Positions 14,010 to 25,916 of a DNA stretch of 64,000 nt are shown here, in pieces. Position numbers and translations under genes: made by a program. Every line of letters begins with the position of its first letter. The first letter of the stretch is position 1. Under the pieces are notes generated by a model, which was not told where the DNA came from, made no database searches, and saw only the letters and a program-made list of their open reading frames with translations. The stretch is from Agelaius tricolor (taxonomy: Eukaryota > Chordata > Aves > Passeriformes > Icteridae), in contig JALJCS010000001.1 in NCBI GenBank assembly GCA_023055355.1, positions 78,346,881-78,410,880 on the forward strand. Direction: 5' to 3'.

Positions 14010-14300
14010 GCATCTGGATAAATATTCAATGTGATGAAGGGAAAGACAGACTTGGCAATCTTCTCCAAAGAGTTGGAGTGATAGTGGATAAAGGAAGAGC
14101 AACTGATATTTTCTACCTGGACTTGTGCAGAGCTCTTGGCACTGTCCCAGATGACAACCTCATATTTAAACTGAATAGACATGGATTTGATGAATGAACC
14201 CCTGAGTGGATGAGTAATTGCCTAGATGTTTTTACTCATGCAGTTTTGGTCAACATCTCAATGTCCATGTGGACACCAATTATAGGTGAACAATATAAAA
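14010..14300 (+). pseudogene. CR1 LINE fragment, reverse-transcriptase region
   Basis: Plus-strand translation from about 14073 reads VDKGRATDIFYLDLCRALGT and continues VPDDNLIFKLNRHGFDE, then a stop, then a second block ending VNISMSMWTP. This follows the finger/palm region of CR1 ORF2 (consensus of the type YLDLCKAFDTVPHDI...HGFDGWT...VNGSMSKW). The stop replaces the conserved Trp after HGFDG, a TGG to TGA change. The fragment is cut before the catalytic YADD-type motif and has no CR1 3' end, so it is an internal relic. The segment 14010-14072 is less certain. It cannot encode an active enzyme. Confidence 0.82.
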
Positions 14301-17300
14301 ATATTGCCTTACATATTCAAAATACATATTAAATAAAAAAGATACCATTGTTAATGGCTTAAGAATAAACCATGCTTAGCACCTCAAGACATCTACACTT
14401 TGGAGAAGGGGAAAAAAATGCATAAAATTGCTTCACATATAATTTTCTAAGAAAAAATGAAGGCAGAAATTTAAACTGTTAGTGTTTTATGTTCAGCTGT
14501 TGTGTTTTATACCCATTAACACCAAAACCAGCCAACATGTCACCAACACCAACGTTTTGGTGACATTCTGAATTCAGTCCCTGGAGGACCCATTAGAAAA
14601 AATGAAACATCTTTTCACTTGTTTTTTTTTGTTCCTGTTTATAGAATACAGATTTCTGTTAATTGCAAATTGCTACTCCATGAATGTGGTAGTTCAGGAT
14701 CTTGGATTCATTTTCTGCTGAAAACATTAAGCAATTAGTAAATTCAATTTTGCATATTTGATCATGAGAATTGCAACTTGATTTGGAAAAGTACTCATAA
14801 CTTTAAGGAAGACATATAAATTTTTAAAATACTGATAGAAAAATAACAAGGCAGATATTAGAGAAACACATTCAAAAGCAGGTTTCATAAAATGTAAATT
14901 TTGTAAAAAAATCTGACATGAAAATAAACAAAAAATTAATCAAGTTTTCTTCCATTCTCTTAACATCCTTTCTATCATTTGGTAGCTTCTCTTGTAACAA
15001 ACTGCTTCTGACTCTGCAGATGGTAGGATTGTTTTCAGTTTCCAAGCATGGAAGAAGGGAGCAATAGATCTCTCAAGTGGTATGGGTTTGTATTGCAATT
15101 TAACATGGCTCTTGAAAACAAACACTTGTTATTTGTCTCTTCTATGTGCTATGTGACATCCTGTAAATTTTATTTGTCTTTTTCAAAAAAAGTTTTTCCC
15201 ATCAGTTGCTGAGAAGGAGAAAGATCTGCTTGGACTTTATGGACTAGGAAGGCCACTACTGCTCTGATCCACAGTGGCATATTTTTAGTGATGTCTTTTA
15301 GATTTGTGGTACCTCCCACTTTGAAGGAAATGTTACAACATCACAAAACACCTCAATCTTTCTACACACCCAAGATATACACAGCAGAGGCATATCAGCA
15401 AAGGCTGTTGTCTTTGGAAGTACTTATTAATTAATGAATAGACAAGTATCATGAAATGCAGGGTACTAAAAGAGCAGAGGTCTGTACATGGCATTCATAA
15501 CTTCTTTTTGTCTTGTTGTTTTTTGGGGTTTTTTTTTTTGTTTGTTTGTTTGGTTGGTTCTTTGTTTTGTTTTGTTTGGTTTGGTTTTTTTGGTTGATGT
15601 TTTTTGGTAATATTCTGGGGGGCATTTTTGCCAGCAGTTATTCTTATAGCAGCAGAAATTCATCCTTACCCAGAACAGTTTAAATAGATTTTTTGAGTCT
15701 CGTACAAAAAAAGCATGGAGTCTGTGATATTTGAAAGAGTCTTGAACAGTCAAAGAATAAATGCCTGAAGTGGCACCAAACAGTAAAATAGAGACATCCT
15801 GCTCTTTTTAGAAGAAAGGAATAGCTAAGAAAGTTGCTAATGGCTTTGCCAAAGTGGGTTTTAACAGATTATCTGTAATTAAAGATGATTAGGACTGGAC
15901 TCCTATCAGCAACGACCCCAAATGATTTTCACTGCCTTTAGCCTAAGGCAGAAGTATGAAGATGTGGCAGAATTTCTACGGATTTCAACATGGTCAGAAC
16001 TTATGGACAGTATGTGAGAGCTGCAATAATTATGTATGTGAGGCAGCTACTCACACCACAAAGCACAGGAGGCTCATTGCTCTCTTAAGGAAACCTTGAG
16101 TTTGTGGCTTGAATAGTGATGCACAGAGTAATGTGAAATTCCCAACCACCCAAAAGACACTTCCAAGGATGGATGGTCTTTTTGACAAAGAACATCAAAA
16201 GACTTTGAAGAATGATATCAAAGTCCATAAACTTTGATTCTCCAGAAGTAATTTTTGACACTGTTAGACACCAGATCAGAGCTTTTGTGTGCTTATTCCT
16301 AAGCCATGCACCCAGAATGGAAATGCAGAAAATGGTCACTTATTACAATTTGGTTTATTTCATGACAGATTGGTTTATTTCCCACAATTTCTGTCAAGTA
16401 CATAAGTCTGAGGTGAGTGAGATTATTTTGTTTGGTGGGGGTTTTTTAACAGATTACGTTGCAATCAAAAAATCAAAAAACACAACCAAATATGTGTTCT
16501 TATCTAATTTTAAAAAGCAGTGAAAATCCGCATCTCATGCAAATAAAATTTTGTCCAGGTCAGTGTATAAATGGACGACCTGTTCATCCTTGAACTGTTG
16601 GTGTTCACCATGTGGTATGCTACTCTAAATCACCGTATGTTTCATTTTATATTAATATATTGGACTATGAAGCATGACATTTCAAGCCTCTGATGCACAT
16701 TTCTTGTCAGAATTAACTTCAGTGGCTCAAGAGGTCACTGTTTGCCCAGCTGGAAGAGGCAATCTGCTCAGGCACCACAATGAAAGCTGACAGAAACCAT
16801 GAATCATTATACCCACATGTCAACCCTGTTTCATTTTCTGAAATGGCCTGGAGGCATTCTCACAACACAGCATAGCAAAGATGCTGCCTTCTAGGTGAAT
16901 CTGTTACAGCAAAGTCAAACTCCTAGTTTGTACCACTGGTGAAGGTGATCTCAAGTGAGCAACTTTCTCTTGAAAGTCTGATAGAATTCCTCTATTTCCA
17001 GATACAAGAGATTTACAGCCTAGAAAGTCTCAACAGGTTGTGCTGTGATGAAGGTCTGAGCTCTCAACTGAGATAGTTTTCCTTTTGCATGATTGAAATG
17101 TAGTCCAAAATGGAATAGAGAATGTCCTTCAATACATGGTAGTATTCAGAGGTAGATAGAATATCAGGAAGTCAGAAACACTGGATGCTTAAAAATACTG
17201 TTCTTAATGAACACCATGCATGAAAGCTCCTCAAAATTCTATATATGATCTGACCAATCTGTGTAGTCATTTTTCATCAATGACATCTTCCAGTCCTTGT

Positions 17301-17770
17301 ATCATCTAAACTCTCACTAGCTGAGAGAAATTGAATTTCAAAATTATGTTGACCATGGTTTAGGCAATTCATTTTTTGTATTGATTCAGTACACTTTAGA
17401 TTGATGAATCAGCGGATGTATCCTTATGGGTTGAAGGCAATGTTGTAACTTGCAAAAATGGAATTTAAAAAAAAATCCAATATTCCTTTTAAATTTTTGT
17501 AGGGATTTTTTGTTGCTTTTTCTTTCTTTCTCTCTGTGTCTAAAAAGCAGGGACCAATTAAGTAATAAAGCATGTTTCCAAACAAACTGTCATAAAAACA
17601 TAGACGATTTTAAGGTTTACTCATCTAGAACGCTTTCTTTATCCTTTAATGATACAGCATTTTGGCTGTTAATTTTAAATTTAGTTCCTTAGAATGACAG
17701 CTATGGAAATAATTTTAAAGCAGTGTCTAGAACAAGGAATAAAAGAAGAGACATATACACACCATTCAGC
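14301..17770. other. AT-rich unique sequence, no gene seen
   Basis: Nothing beyond a TTTG-rich low-complexity tract at 15503-15608 and a short local duplication of the word TTGGTTTATTTC near 16350 and 16370. The open frames at 15466-15753 (minus, within the simple repeat) and 16212-16523 are judged to be chance. Confidence 0.55.
15503..15608. repeat. T/G low-complexity tract (TTTG, TTGG words)
   Basis: About 105 bp composed almost only of T with G in TTTG, TTGG and TTTTGG words, including three consecutive TTTG units. The complementary strand is A/C-rich, like the tracts at 25.0 and 37.6 kb. Confidence 0.85.
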
Positions 17771-17903
17771 ATCCTTTTCTCCAGGTTAAACAAACAAAGT
17801 TCCTCAGCTGCTCCTCACAAGGCTTGTGGTCCTTCACTGCCTCTGCTGCCTTTCTCTGGACACACTCCAACCTTCTTTCTTGAAGTGAGGAGACCAAAAT
17901 AGA
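17771..17903 (-). pseudogene. CR1 LINE fragment, conserved 3' region
   Basis: The plus strand shows TTTTCTCCAGGTTAAACAAA, a CTCAGCTGCTCCTCACAAG block and CTCTGGACACACTCCAACC, the reverse complement of the strongly conserved segment of CR1 upstream of its 3' end. The element therefore lies on the minus strand. Neither the octamer-repeat 3' terminus nor the reverse transcriptase is present. It is an old truncated copy of about 130 bp. Confidence 0.8.
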
Positions 17904-20041
17904 ATCAAAAAATTAAGTCACACATGCTTTAAAATGAAATCAATACATTGAAAGAGGGAGAAAATGAAGTTGAATGCTATCCTTATTTTAATGCATGTTA
18001 TGTTTACTCTATGTTAAATAAAAGGTTTAAAACAAGTATATATGATATGAATGTTTTTCTTAGAAAGCATTTTCCAACTTTAAATATTTTTCAAGTAAGA
18101 CAAGACATTATACTTTACACATGGCAAAAAATAAATAATATACACTTCAAAGCCATTTATGAGTGCTTTGTTTTTTCTTAATGTGTTATCCTGAAATACT
18201 GTAATATTTTAATTGTGTATGAGGAGGAGACTGAGTGCCCAGAGACATTTTGGTAACTATATTTCATATTGCTTGAATTTTAATAGGCAAAACAACTAAA
18301 TGTCTGTTGTGTGGACCCTTAAACTTTGTTAAATTAGCCATAAAATCTCAAAGATGGGGGTTTAAAATTTCTCTTATTTTAACCCCCTCAGCACTGCTGA
18401 ATTGTAAAGTGAATTTTAACTCTTATTCCCATTGAAAATTGATATATTCCACCAAATGTGTGTTGGGCACTGCTCTGTGGCATAAGAGCAGCTGCAATCA
18501 CTGGGCCTATGGTTGTAATATGCCCTTGGCAGAAACATCACTTTTTTTTAACCTCATATCTTGGGAATACAGCAGAGCTTAGGAACTATAAACAAGTCCC
18601 TGTCTTAACTGTGGTTCTTTCCAACACCTCACTAATAACCCACCAAGACCAGCTACTCTAGGAGGCTAATTTTCATGTCATGATTTCTATCTACCTCCCA
18701 ACTGTTTCACTGATATATTTTCCCAGGTCTGGTTCTGTGTAAATTGGCTATTTCAGAGATGTAGTTACCTATGAGTGATTGTTAAGACTCGTGGCTTCAA
18801 GGGCTGTCACTGTGTGGAATGAAATGAGGAGATGAAGCTAGGAATGTAAAACAAAGTTGCTGTAACAACATTATTTATTGCCTTATTTACTTGTTTCTAT
18901 TAATCATAATAACCAATACCAGCCTCTGTCTTTCATCTGTGCATTGAGAAAATACACATGCTGTGACATGGAGTGAACAGGAGGGTTAGAGCTGTCATTT
19001 CTCTTTTCTCAATGGAACATCCATATAAAGACAAATCTCCTCAACCCCAAGGTTCAGGTAGCATGATCTAAGCTGAAAAATTTTAGAGTTTTGAATTTCA
19101 GCGTACAATGAAAGTTAACAAACTGCTTTGTTTGTTAACAAAAAGGGATGTCTTTTTTATCAACATTCCCTCATGGCAAATGCCTTATGGTTCTTTCTTT
19201 ATAAAGAAAAAAGGGTCAAGATTATGTACTCATGCCAAAGACTGAGTAATTTAGCAATAGGTTAAAAAATTATTTCTAAAACAAAACAGTTCTCCATAGG
19301 CTTCTGCAGAACTGTACATGAAATGTCACACAAGGCTAAAAGGTGATAAAGTTCATAGTCTGATGAACTATCAGAATTATATATTCATGGTGAGATGTTT
19401 TGCTTGATAAGGAAGATGCTAACTGCATTATGAACTTGCTGCTTCTTCTAAAATAGTAAAGTATTACATTATCAGTAACTCGTATTTGAATAACAAAAAC
19501 ATGGATCATACCAATAAAGTTGCTGTCTAGGATGAAAAGAAAATAATTTCACCTCTGTCACTCAACTGTTCATCCAATCTTCCAGCTAGGTTTCAGCTCT
19601 CTCTGAAATAAGGCCTGTAAATAAAGGCATGTAGTGGGCAGACACCACTGAAGATGAGCACCACACAGCTCTTTGTTCACTTCATATCCTTCAAGAGATG
19701 GGGGAGTGAAAAAAGGAAAAAAAAAAATGAAGAGGAAACTCCTGGGTTGAAAATAATATAATTCCAAAAACTGAGGGAAGAGGAAGGAAAAATCCCATCA
19801 AAATAAAGCAATGCAAATTTAGTCATTGAGTTCAACAAGAGAATACCCTACTACTCTCTGGTTTCTACCCCAGAATCCCAGTCTCCTCAGTTTGTGTTGC
19901 TCAACATGAGGTTAATGATGCAGAATAAGGGGTGGAGATTATTCAAGATCTGTCTGGGAAAGGGTTAATTTCCTTCATAGGACATTAGATGGTGCTATGT
20001 TTCGGATTTATGGCTAAGACAGCCTTGATAACATACCAGAA
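17904..20041. other. AT-rich unique sequence, no gene seen
   Basis: No exon, RNA gene or transposon recognised. The open frames at 17948-18181, 18458-18661 and 19570-19767 (minus) lack motifs and are of chance length. Confidence 0.55.
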
Positions 20042-20505
20042 ATAAAATCATAAAATAATAGAATCATAGAACGGTTCTGGTTTGAAGAGACTTTAAAATC
20101 ATCTGGTTTCAAGCCCTCTGCCATGGCCAGGGACACTTCCCATTAAACAAGGCTGCTCAAAGTCCCATCTTGAACACTGCTAGAGATGGGGCATTCACAA
20201 CTTATCTGGGTGAACTATTCCATGCCTCATCTTCCTCACAGTTAAGAAATGTCTTCCTAATAGCTAATCTAAATCTACCCTCTTTCAGTTTAAAGCCCTT
20301 AACCCTCTTGCTGTCACTATTTGCCCCTGTAAAAAGTCCCTCTCCAGCTCTCTTGTGGCCTCCTTTAGGTACTGGAAGATCAATAGAAGGTCTGTCTGCA
20401 GCTTCCTCTTCTCCAGAGAGTTGAGACACCAACTGTCTCAGCATGTTCTCATAGGGAAAGCGATCCAGCCCTCTGATCATCTTCTGCCCCCTCTCCAGGA
20501 GAGAA
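20042..20505 (-). pseudogene. CR1 LINE, 5'-truncated 3' end
   Basis: The left edge carries degenerate AGAATCAT octamers, the reverse complement of the ATTCTATG-type repeat that ends CR1 elements, followed by the CATCTGGTTTCAAGCCCTC and GCCATGGCCAGGGACACTTC blocks typical of avian CR1. Read on the minus strand, 20480-20202 gives MIRGLDRFPYENMLRQL, GEGLFTGANS and GFKLKEGRFRLAIRKTFL, which follow the C-terminal part of CR1 ORF2. About 460 bp remain, the usual product of incomplete target-primed reverse transcription. The frame is broken near 20400, so nothing is encoded. It is the best-preserved CR1 3' end in the window. Confidence 0.93.
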
Positions 20506-23500
20506 AGGGTGAGAGAGAAACTAGATGGGCATTTAGGTTCCAGACAGGGTCAATTCACTGCAGGGAGGCAGTGATGTGCTTTATTATCCTGACATGTGTA
20601 AATTCATCTGCTGTCTCTTGTATAGTACCCTGCTCTGCAAAATTTCTGATATATCTGTTGTTCTGTCTCTACTTGTTTGGTGTATGAAAATTAAAATACT
20701 TAAATGCAATCATTTACATAAACCTGTTAATAGTCACCTAGCACTTGACAAAGCATTTCTTTTATGGCAGCAGTGTTTCATATCTTTTTCCTTACAGTTT
20801 CTTTGCCATGTAATATTTCATTAGTCACAAAGGGATGAAGTCCCTTTGACTCTGTCAAAAGTATTTTTTAACTAAACATCTTTCCATTTATTACTTTCAT
20901 TTCTATTCTCTGTTATTACACTCCTCCTAGATTAGATTCATAGGAATCAATCATGAGGTCTGTCACTTGGTCACTTTGGCACAGATCTTGACCATTTAGA
21001 TTTAAATTGAATTTAGGTTTCTTACATTTCATAGTTTTCAATAGCTTCTTCATTGTTCCATACATCTTTTGTTATTAATATATAATTTAACTAATTTTGC
21101 ATTCTTCTCAGTATCTCCTAAACTTTTTGATTCAATATCTACTTTATATTTTGTTGAAATGGAGCACAACACACATTATATGTTGTTATATGGTTTATTC
21201 ATATTGCTCTTTCTATGGCCAGTACAGATCTTCCTAAATATGGTGGGTTATATTTTGAGTCACCAGCATATTCCAGAACAGACACTAATCTGTCATATTG
21301 AATCTTATCAAAATCAATAAACACAGATAATTTTAGAGCTACTTAATTAGCAAAGATATTATGGGAGCAATTTGATATATAGTTGTGAAAGCATATGAGG
21401 CTGAGGCACATACAGTCTATTTTCCTTGTAAATTATAGTTTAGATCACCAGTGTGGAAAATACCATTTCACACTTGATTTGCTACTTTGGGGAAAAGAAC
21501 GTTAAGATTCACATTTCCTTCCCTACCTTCACCTTCCAGGACTCATCTGAAATGTTACCATAACTGTGGTAAGTAGTATGTACTGCAATGGAGTTTCACA
21601 GGTATGCTAAGGGGCCTAATTTTTCTCAGCTATCTGTGTGTCTATCTGGCATGTAATGTTGTCTTTTCTTTTGAGAAATATAGAGTTGATGATATCTATT
21701 TCCTTAGTCCTTTAATGCTTCCATATTTTTTTCAGCTCATTTGTTAACATTAGTTATAAGATCATCTCAGCACAAAGCAGAAATGTGAGTGCTTGGAAGG
21801 GGAAGGATAAGTTTTATTTGGATATGAAGGTCTTCTCCTGCGGTGAAGGGTTTTGGAAAGGACCCCATAAATTAATAATGAGATTAAGTCTTTTAAAAAA
21901 GACAGCTCTTTTGTGAGAGAAAATCTAATGAGGATTAATCCTTTCTTTGAGTCGTGGAATTGACACTTCCTAGTGTCAATTAGGAATTAATCTGACAAGA
22001 CTTCACTGTACATGTAAATATTCTAGAGCTAAGGAATTGAGTGCAGCAGATGTGCAGCACAACCGTCTCGACTAGGGGAGTTCTAACAGCTGTCACAAAC
22101 TCTCTGGTCATTGTCAAATGACTCTGTCAATCCCATTACTTACCTTTTTACATGCCAAGGGACCACTGCAAGCTTCAAGCAAAGTAAAAGGTAAATTTGA
22201 GAAGCCATCACAGACTGTTTGTAATAGTGGTTTTATCAAATTAATATACAAAACTCAATTTTGGAAGTAAATCAAGTGCAGACAAATCCAACACATTAAT
22301 CAAAACAACCAGGAATCATCTATGTAAGTTACAAATGGTCTTTCAAAATCTTGGTAACCAACCTGTTTATTTTATATCAGCCCTAAATTATGCCAATTAG
22401 AGTAAATAAGAACTATTTAGCCTATGTTAGGTTTAAGAAGTGAAATGCACTGAGAAATGTCTGAAATTATGTAAATTTAAGCACTGATAGTAGAAGAGAG
22501 GCTTGAACTGTGTCAAAGTTAATTTAGAAAGTTAAAGAAATAATGAATGCCAACAGTACAGAGCCTTGGTATTATGCAATAAGAAAGCAAAAGAGACAGA
22601 TAGGCCATTCTAGAGAATTGAATTCCAGAAGTCCATTTAAACTAGATTAAGCCAGTAGGAAACTTCTGTTTTGAATTTTAAAATGTCACAATGGACACAA
22701 AATTGAAAACATCTTCTATAATGTTCTTTGCAATCTGTGATTCATTTCCCAGTAGAAACATGAAAAATTACCTGTTATAGCCAAATATTGATAAAAAGGG
22801 GTATTTTCATGGGGTCTGCATATATATATTTCATCTATTAATAAAAAAATTAAAGGTTAATGAAACTATGTGAACAATGTATAATGCTGAACAGTACAAA
22901 GTCACAAGACCTTTTTCATTTCTGCTTGAGGCCCAATGTAACATTTAGATGTTCACAATATTTTCAAGCTTTATAAATGTTATATCATTAGCTATTCTCT
23001 CCCTGGAGAAAAAAAAAAAAAAACTGATAGGCTTCAGGAGTGAATATAGAAATAATAAAATATTAAATAATGCTTAATTTGAGAAATTATTTTATATTCA
23101 GTTAGTTCTGAAATTACATAATTTCTGATAAGTATGTTATAATCTGTAAAAAAATGAAATATTGTGCTTACAAGAAGACAAAAAAACAAACTATACTATT
23201 TTTATAATATTTCTATATTAGCATCTGTCTAGGGTTTGCCAATATCAACTGTAGTACCACTTAGATTATTTAATGAAACATAACAAAATGAACAAAGTCT
23301 AGAATCCTTAATGAGAGCAAATGGAATTAACTGAAGTTCATTCTCAACATAATCATAAGTAGTGCATTTGGCAAAAGAAATTGAAAATGTGAGCTTCAGC
23401 AAAACTGGTTCATTCACTTTCCTGTCATGCAAGGATACTGTAGGGATAAATGAGGCAAAGTGTACCATTGAAACTGAAAGACTAACAGAGGTTTGAGAAG

Positions 23501-23825
23501 GTTAAAAGAAGCCATGCTTGCAAAACTTTCTTTAAAATATGATGCATTATTTTCTTTGAAATACTTTCCAAGAATTAAATGCTGACTCTGGAGAAAAATT
23601 TCAATTAAAAGAGAAAACAACTATTGTAGAGATTACTATAGGAGAATATATACAGTTTGCTGCCAATCTGTTTATTCTCAGCCCTGAATTTTCTTGCAAA
23701 AAAATTAAGATTATATGACAGATGTATTGAAAATGAATTATGCATTCCTTATAAAATATCTACATCTAATCTTCTTTATTTATAGGCAAGCACATGATCA
23801 AGTAACCACAGTCAGAGAAATGCAA
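20506..23825. other. AT-rich unique sequence, no gene seen
   Basis: No exon or RNA gene was recognised. A 9-bp perfect inverted repeat (AATTGACAC, 6-nt loop, GTGTCAATT) lies near 21958-21981, and a 15-nt A run at 23009-23023. Open frames at 21069-21320 and 23229-23620 (minus) look like chance. The last bases before 23830 may belong to the adjoining CR1. Confidence 0.5.
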
Positions 23826-24800
23826 AATGAGAGAATAGTTGACACCAGTTTCCTCTGGAGTATGGGACTTTCAGAGTTCTTTCAATCCAGTCTGTCTGCT
23901 CAACCCACTTACCCAGGACTGTGTTCAGGTGGCCTTTGAGTATCCCCAAGGTGGGAGACTCCACCAGATTTCTGGGCAATCTGTGCCTGTGTTCAGTCAT
24001 TCTAACAGATAAAGTGTTTTCTGCATTTAGATGATACTCTGTGTTTCAGTTTGTGTCTGTTGCCTCTTGTCTTGCCACTGGGCAATAAGAAAAGCCTGTC
24101 TTGACCAATTGTCTCTCCATTTGTCTCTCCATTCAAATATTTTTACATTGTTAAGAATGTTTCTTAGCCTTCTATTCAGATTAAAGATACCCAGCTCTTT
24201 TAATGTTTCCTCACAGGATAAATGCTCCAGTTCCTTAACCATCTTTGTGTACTTTCGCTGAACTCTCTTTAGGATGTCTGTCTCACACTGAGGAGACTAG
24301 AACTGGATTCAAGACACAAAATGCTGCCCCACCACAACTGAGGAAAGGGGAAGGATACCTTCCCTCAACCTGCTGGCAATACTTTGTTTAATATTGCTGA
24401 GGATTCCAACATTTTTATGCTTTCTTTGTGTGTTTAAGTTTTGCCAGGAGCTCCTTGCTCATGGGTACCTCTTGAGTGAATTGCTTTTGAGCTTGGAAAA
24501 GGGGATTGTTGAGTATCAACAAACTTTCTTGGGCCCTTCTCCATTTTCAGGTAGATTCCTGAAGAGGAAAAAAATCTGCTCTCCTGAAGTCCAGGGTTGT
24601 GATCTTGCTTTTTGCCTGGCTCTTTCCTCTCAGAATCCTGAACTCTGCCATCTCATTGCCACTGAAGTCAATGGTGCCTTCAACCTTTTGCTCTCCAATA
24701 AGTCTTCCCTTGTAAATGAACGTGAGGTCTAGCAGAGCACCTCTACTTATTAGCTTCTCAATTGCTAATATTGGAATTTGCATAATATTGTCTTGCAATT
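23826..24800 (-). pseudogene. CR1 LINE with internal deletion (endonuclease side joined to 3' region)
   Basis: On the minus strand the right-hand part, 24798-24547, translates to RGALLDLTFIYKGRLIGEQK and then AEFRILRG and KITTLDFRRADF, the end of the CR1 ORF2 apurinic endonuclease. The frame can be followed into the endonuclease-RT linker, with KELLAKLK near 24445-24470. At about 24385-24425 it passes straight to ASRLREG, then to MVKELEHLSCEETLKELGIF (24242 downward) and HRHRLPRNLVESPTLGILKG (near 23960), the far C-terminal region of ORF2. The reverse-transcriptase segment in between is absent, a loss I estimate at more than 1 kb from family length. Several frameshifts and stops show that the copy is dead. 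The minus-strand order is collinear, so one deleted copy is simpler than two insertions. Confidence 0.85.
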
Positions 24801-24835
24801 TTCCTATATGAAATACTTTTCAAATCCTTTGTGTT

Positions 24836-24850
24836 AAAAAAAAAAAAAAA
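24836..24850. repeat. A run of 15 near the CR1 boundary
   Basis: An uninterrupted run of 15 A residues sits about 35 bp beyond the last recognisable CR1 endonuclease sequence. It is on the 5' side of the minus-strand CR1 copy, so it is not that element's tail; its origin is unclear. Confidence 0.8.
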
Positions 24851-24994
24851 TCACCTTGTTCAAATGTACCAGCAAAAGATTTTCTGTTGTAAAACTTTTC
24901 ACTTGATTACTCTGATAGGTTAGGGAAGAATTTTTCCCCAAAAAGAGATTATCTCATTTGCTAGGAAACTTGTAGGTATTATGTCTAATTATAA

Positions 24995-25135
24995 AGCAAG
25001 CAAGGAAGCAAACAAACGAAACCCACAAAAACAATCAAGGAAAAAACCCAAACCAACCAACCAACCAACCAAACCAAAAAACAAAATTAAACAAAAACCC
25101 CCAAACAGACAAACACAAAACCCCAAAAAACATTT
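24995..25135. repeat. A/C low-complexity tract with (CCAA)5
   Basis: About 140 bp made almost entirely of A and C with occasional G, starting with AGCA/AACA words, passing through five CCAA units at 25053-25072 and ending in CCCCAAAAAA. It is the longest of the A/C tracts in this window. Confidence 0.85.
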
Positions 25136-25519
25136 CTGGTTTGGTTTTTTTTCCTGACCTGCTTTTGTAAAAAAAGAAGAGAAGGTGGTTTATTTCAATT
25201 TGTTCACGTATCTATTATACATGCTTTTCCACTTTAAGTTCTCCCAAATGTTCTCTGTTGGGATTTGAAAAGCCCCTATATTAAATTCCTGGTCAAAGTT
25301 CAAAAACTCATAAAAAACCTGAAAAATTCTTTTTGTATTGGTTTGATGTAAAACTCTTGAAATCAATAGGTGTGGTGCCACTGGCTTCTCTGGACCACAG
25401 GTCAAGTCCTTAGGGGGAAGGTGGGAAGAACACAAATTTATAAAACATTTTGAAGATACATAAAATTTTTCTGTGCTTGTCATGGATAATTTGAGCAAAG
25501 CTCAGTTGCACTTGATCAC
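25136..25519. other. Unassigned sequence between repeats
   Basis: No gene or transposon recognised. A minus-strand open frame at 25190-25498 of 102 codons has no motif I recognise and may be chance. Confidence 0.45.
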
Positions 25520-25916
25520 ATGAAAGACTATTTCCTCTTTAATGGCCCAGATAAGAGGATTCAAGGAACTAGGACTGTTTATTCTGGAAAAGGGAAGTCT
25601 TGAAGGGGACCTAACAGCAATTTTTAAAAGTTGCAGAGTAGAGTGACAAGAGGAGAGAGTTCTTTACTGAAAGGTACACTAAAAAAAGCTAGAAATTGGT
25701 CATAAATTGAAATTCAGGAGTGTTGAATATGTGAACAATCAAGCATGAGGATGTGTTGTTCTTTACAGATTATTTAGCATTTGTCCTTGGAGATCTTCAA
25801 ATTCTAGTTGGACAAAACTCTGAACAACTGGTCAGAATTCAGTTTTCACCCCATTTGGAGCTGGTGGCTGGTCTAGATTTTCCCTGAGATCTCTTCTAAC
25901 CTGAATGACTTCATAA
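25520..25916 (+). pseudogene. CR1 LINE fragment, 3' region, old
   Basis: In plus orientation the order matches the CR1 3' region: GGACTGTTTATTCTGGAAAA, GACAAGAGGAGAG, CTTGGAGATCTTCAAATTCT, GGAGCTGGTGGCTGGTCTAG and CTCTTCTAACCTGAATGACT, ending in ATAAATCAGATG, a decayed form of the ATTCTATG octamers. Divergence is much higher than in the 20.0-kb copy, and no reading frame remains. It lies opposite in orientation to the CR1 copies at 20.0 and 23.8 kb. Confidence 0.82.

Noticed and set aside
24995..25135. CCAA-rich tract considered as a CRISPR-like or telomere-like array
   Set aside because: There are no unique spacers between regular repeats and no TTAGGG units; it is two-letter simple sequence.
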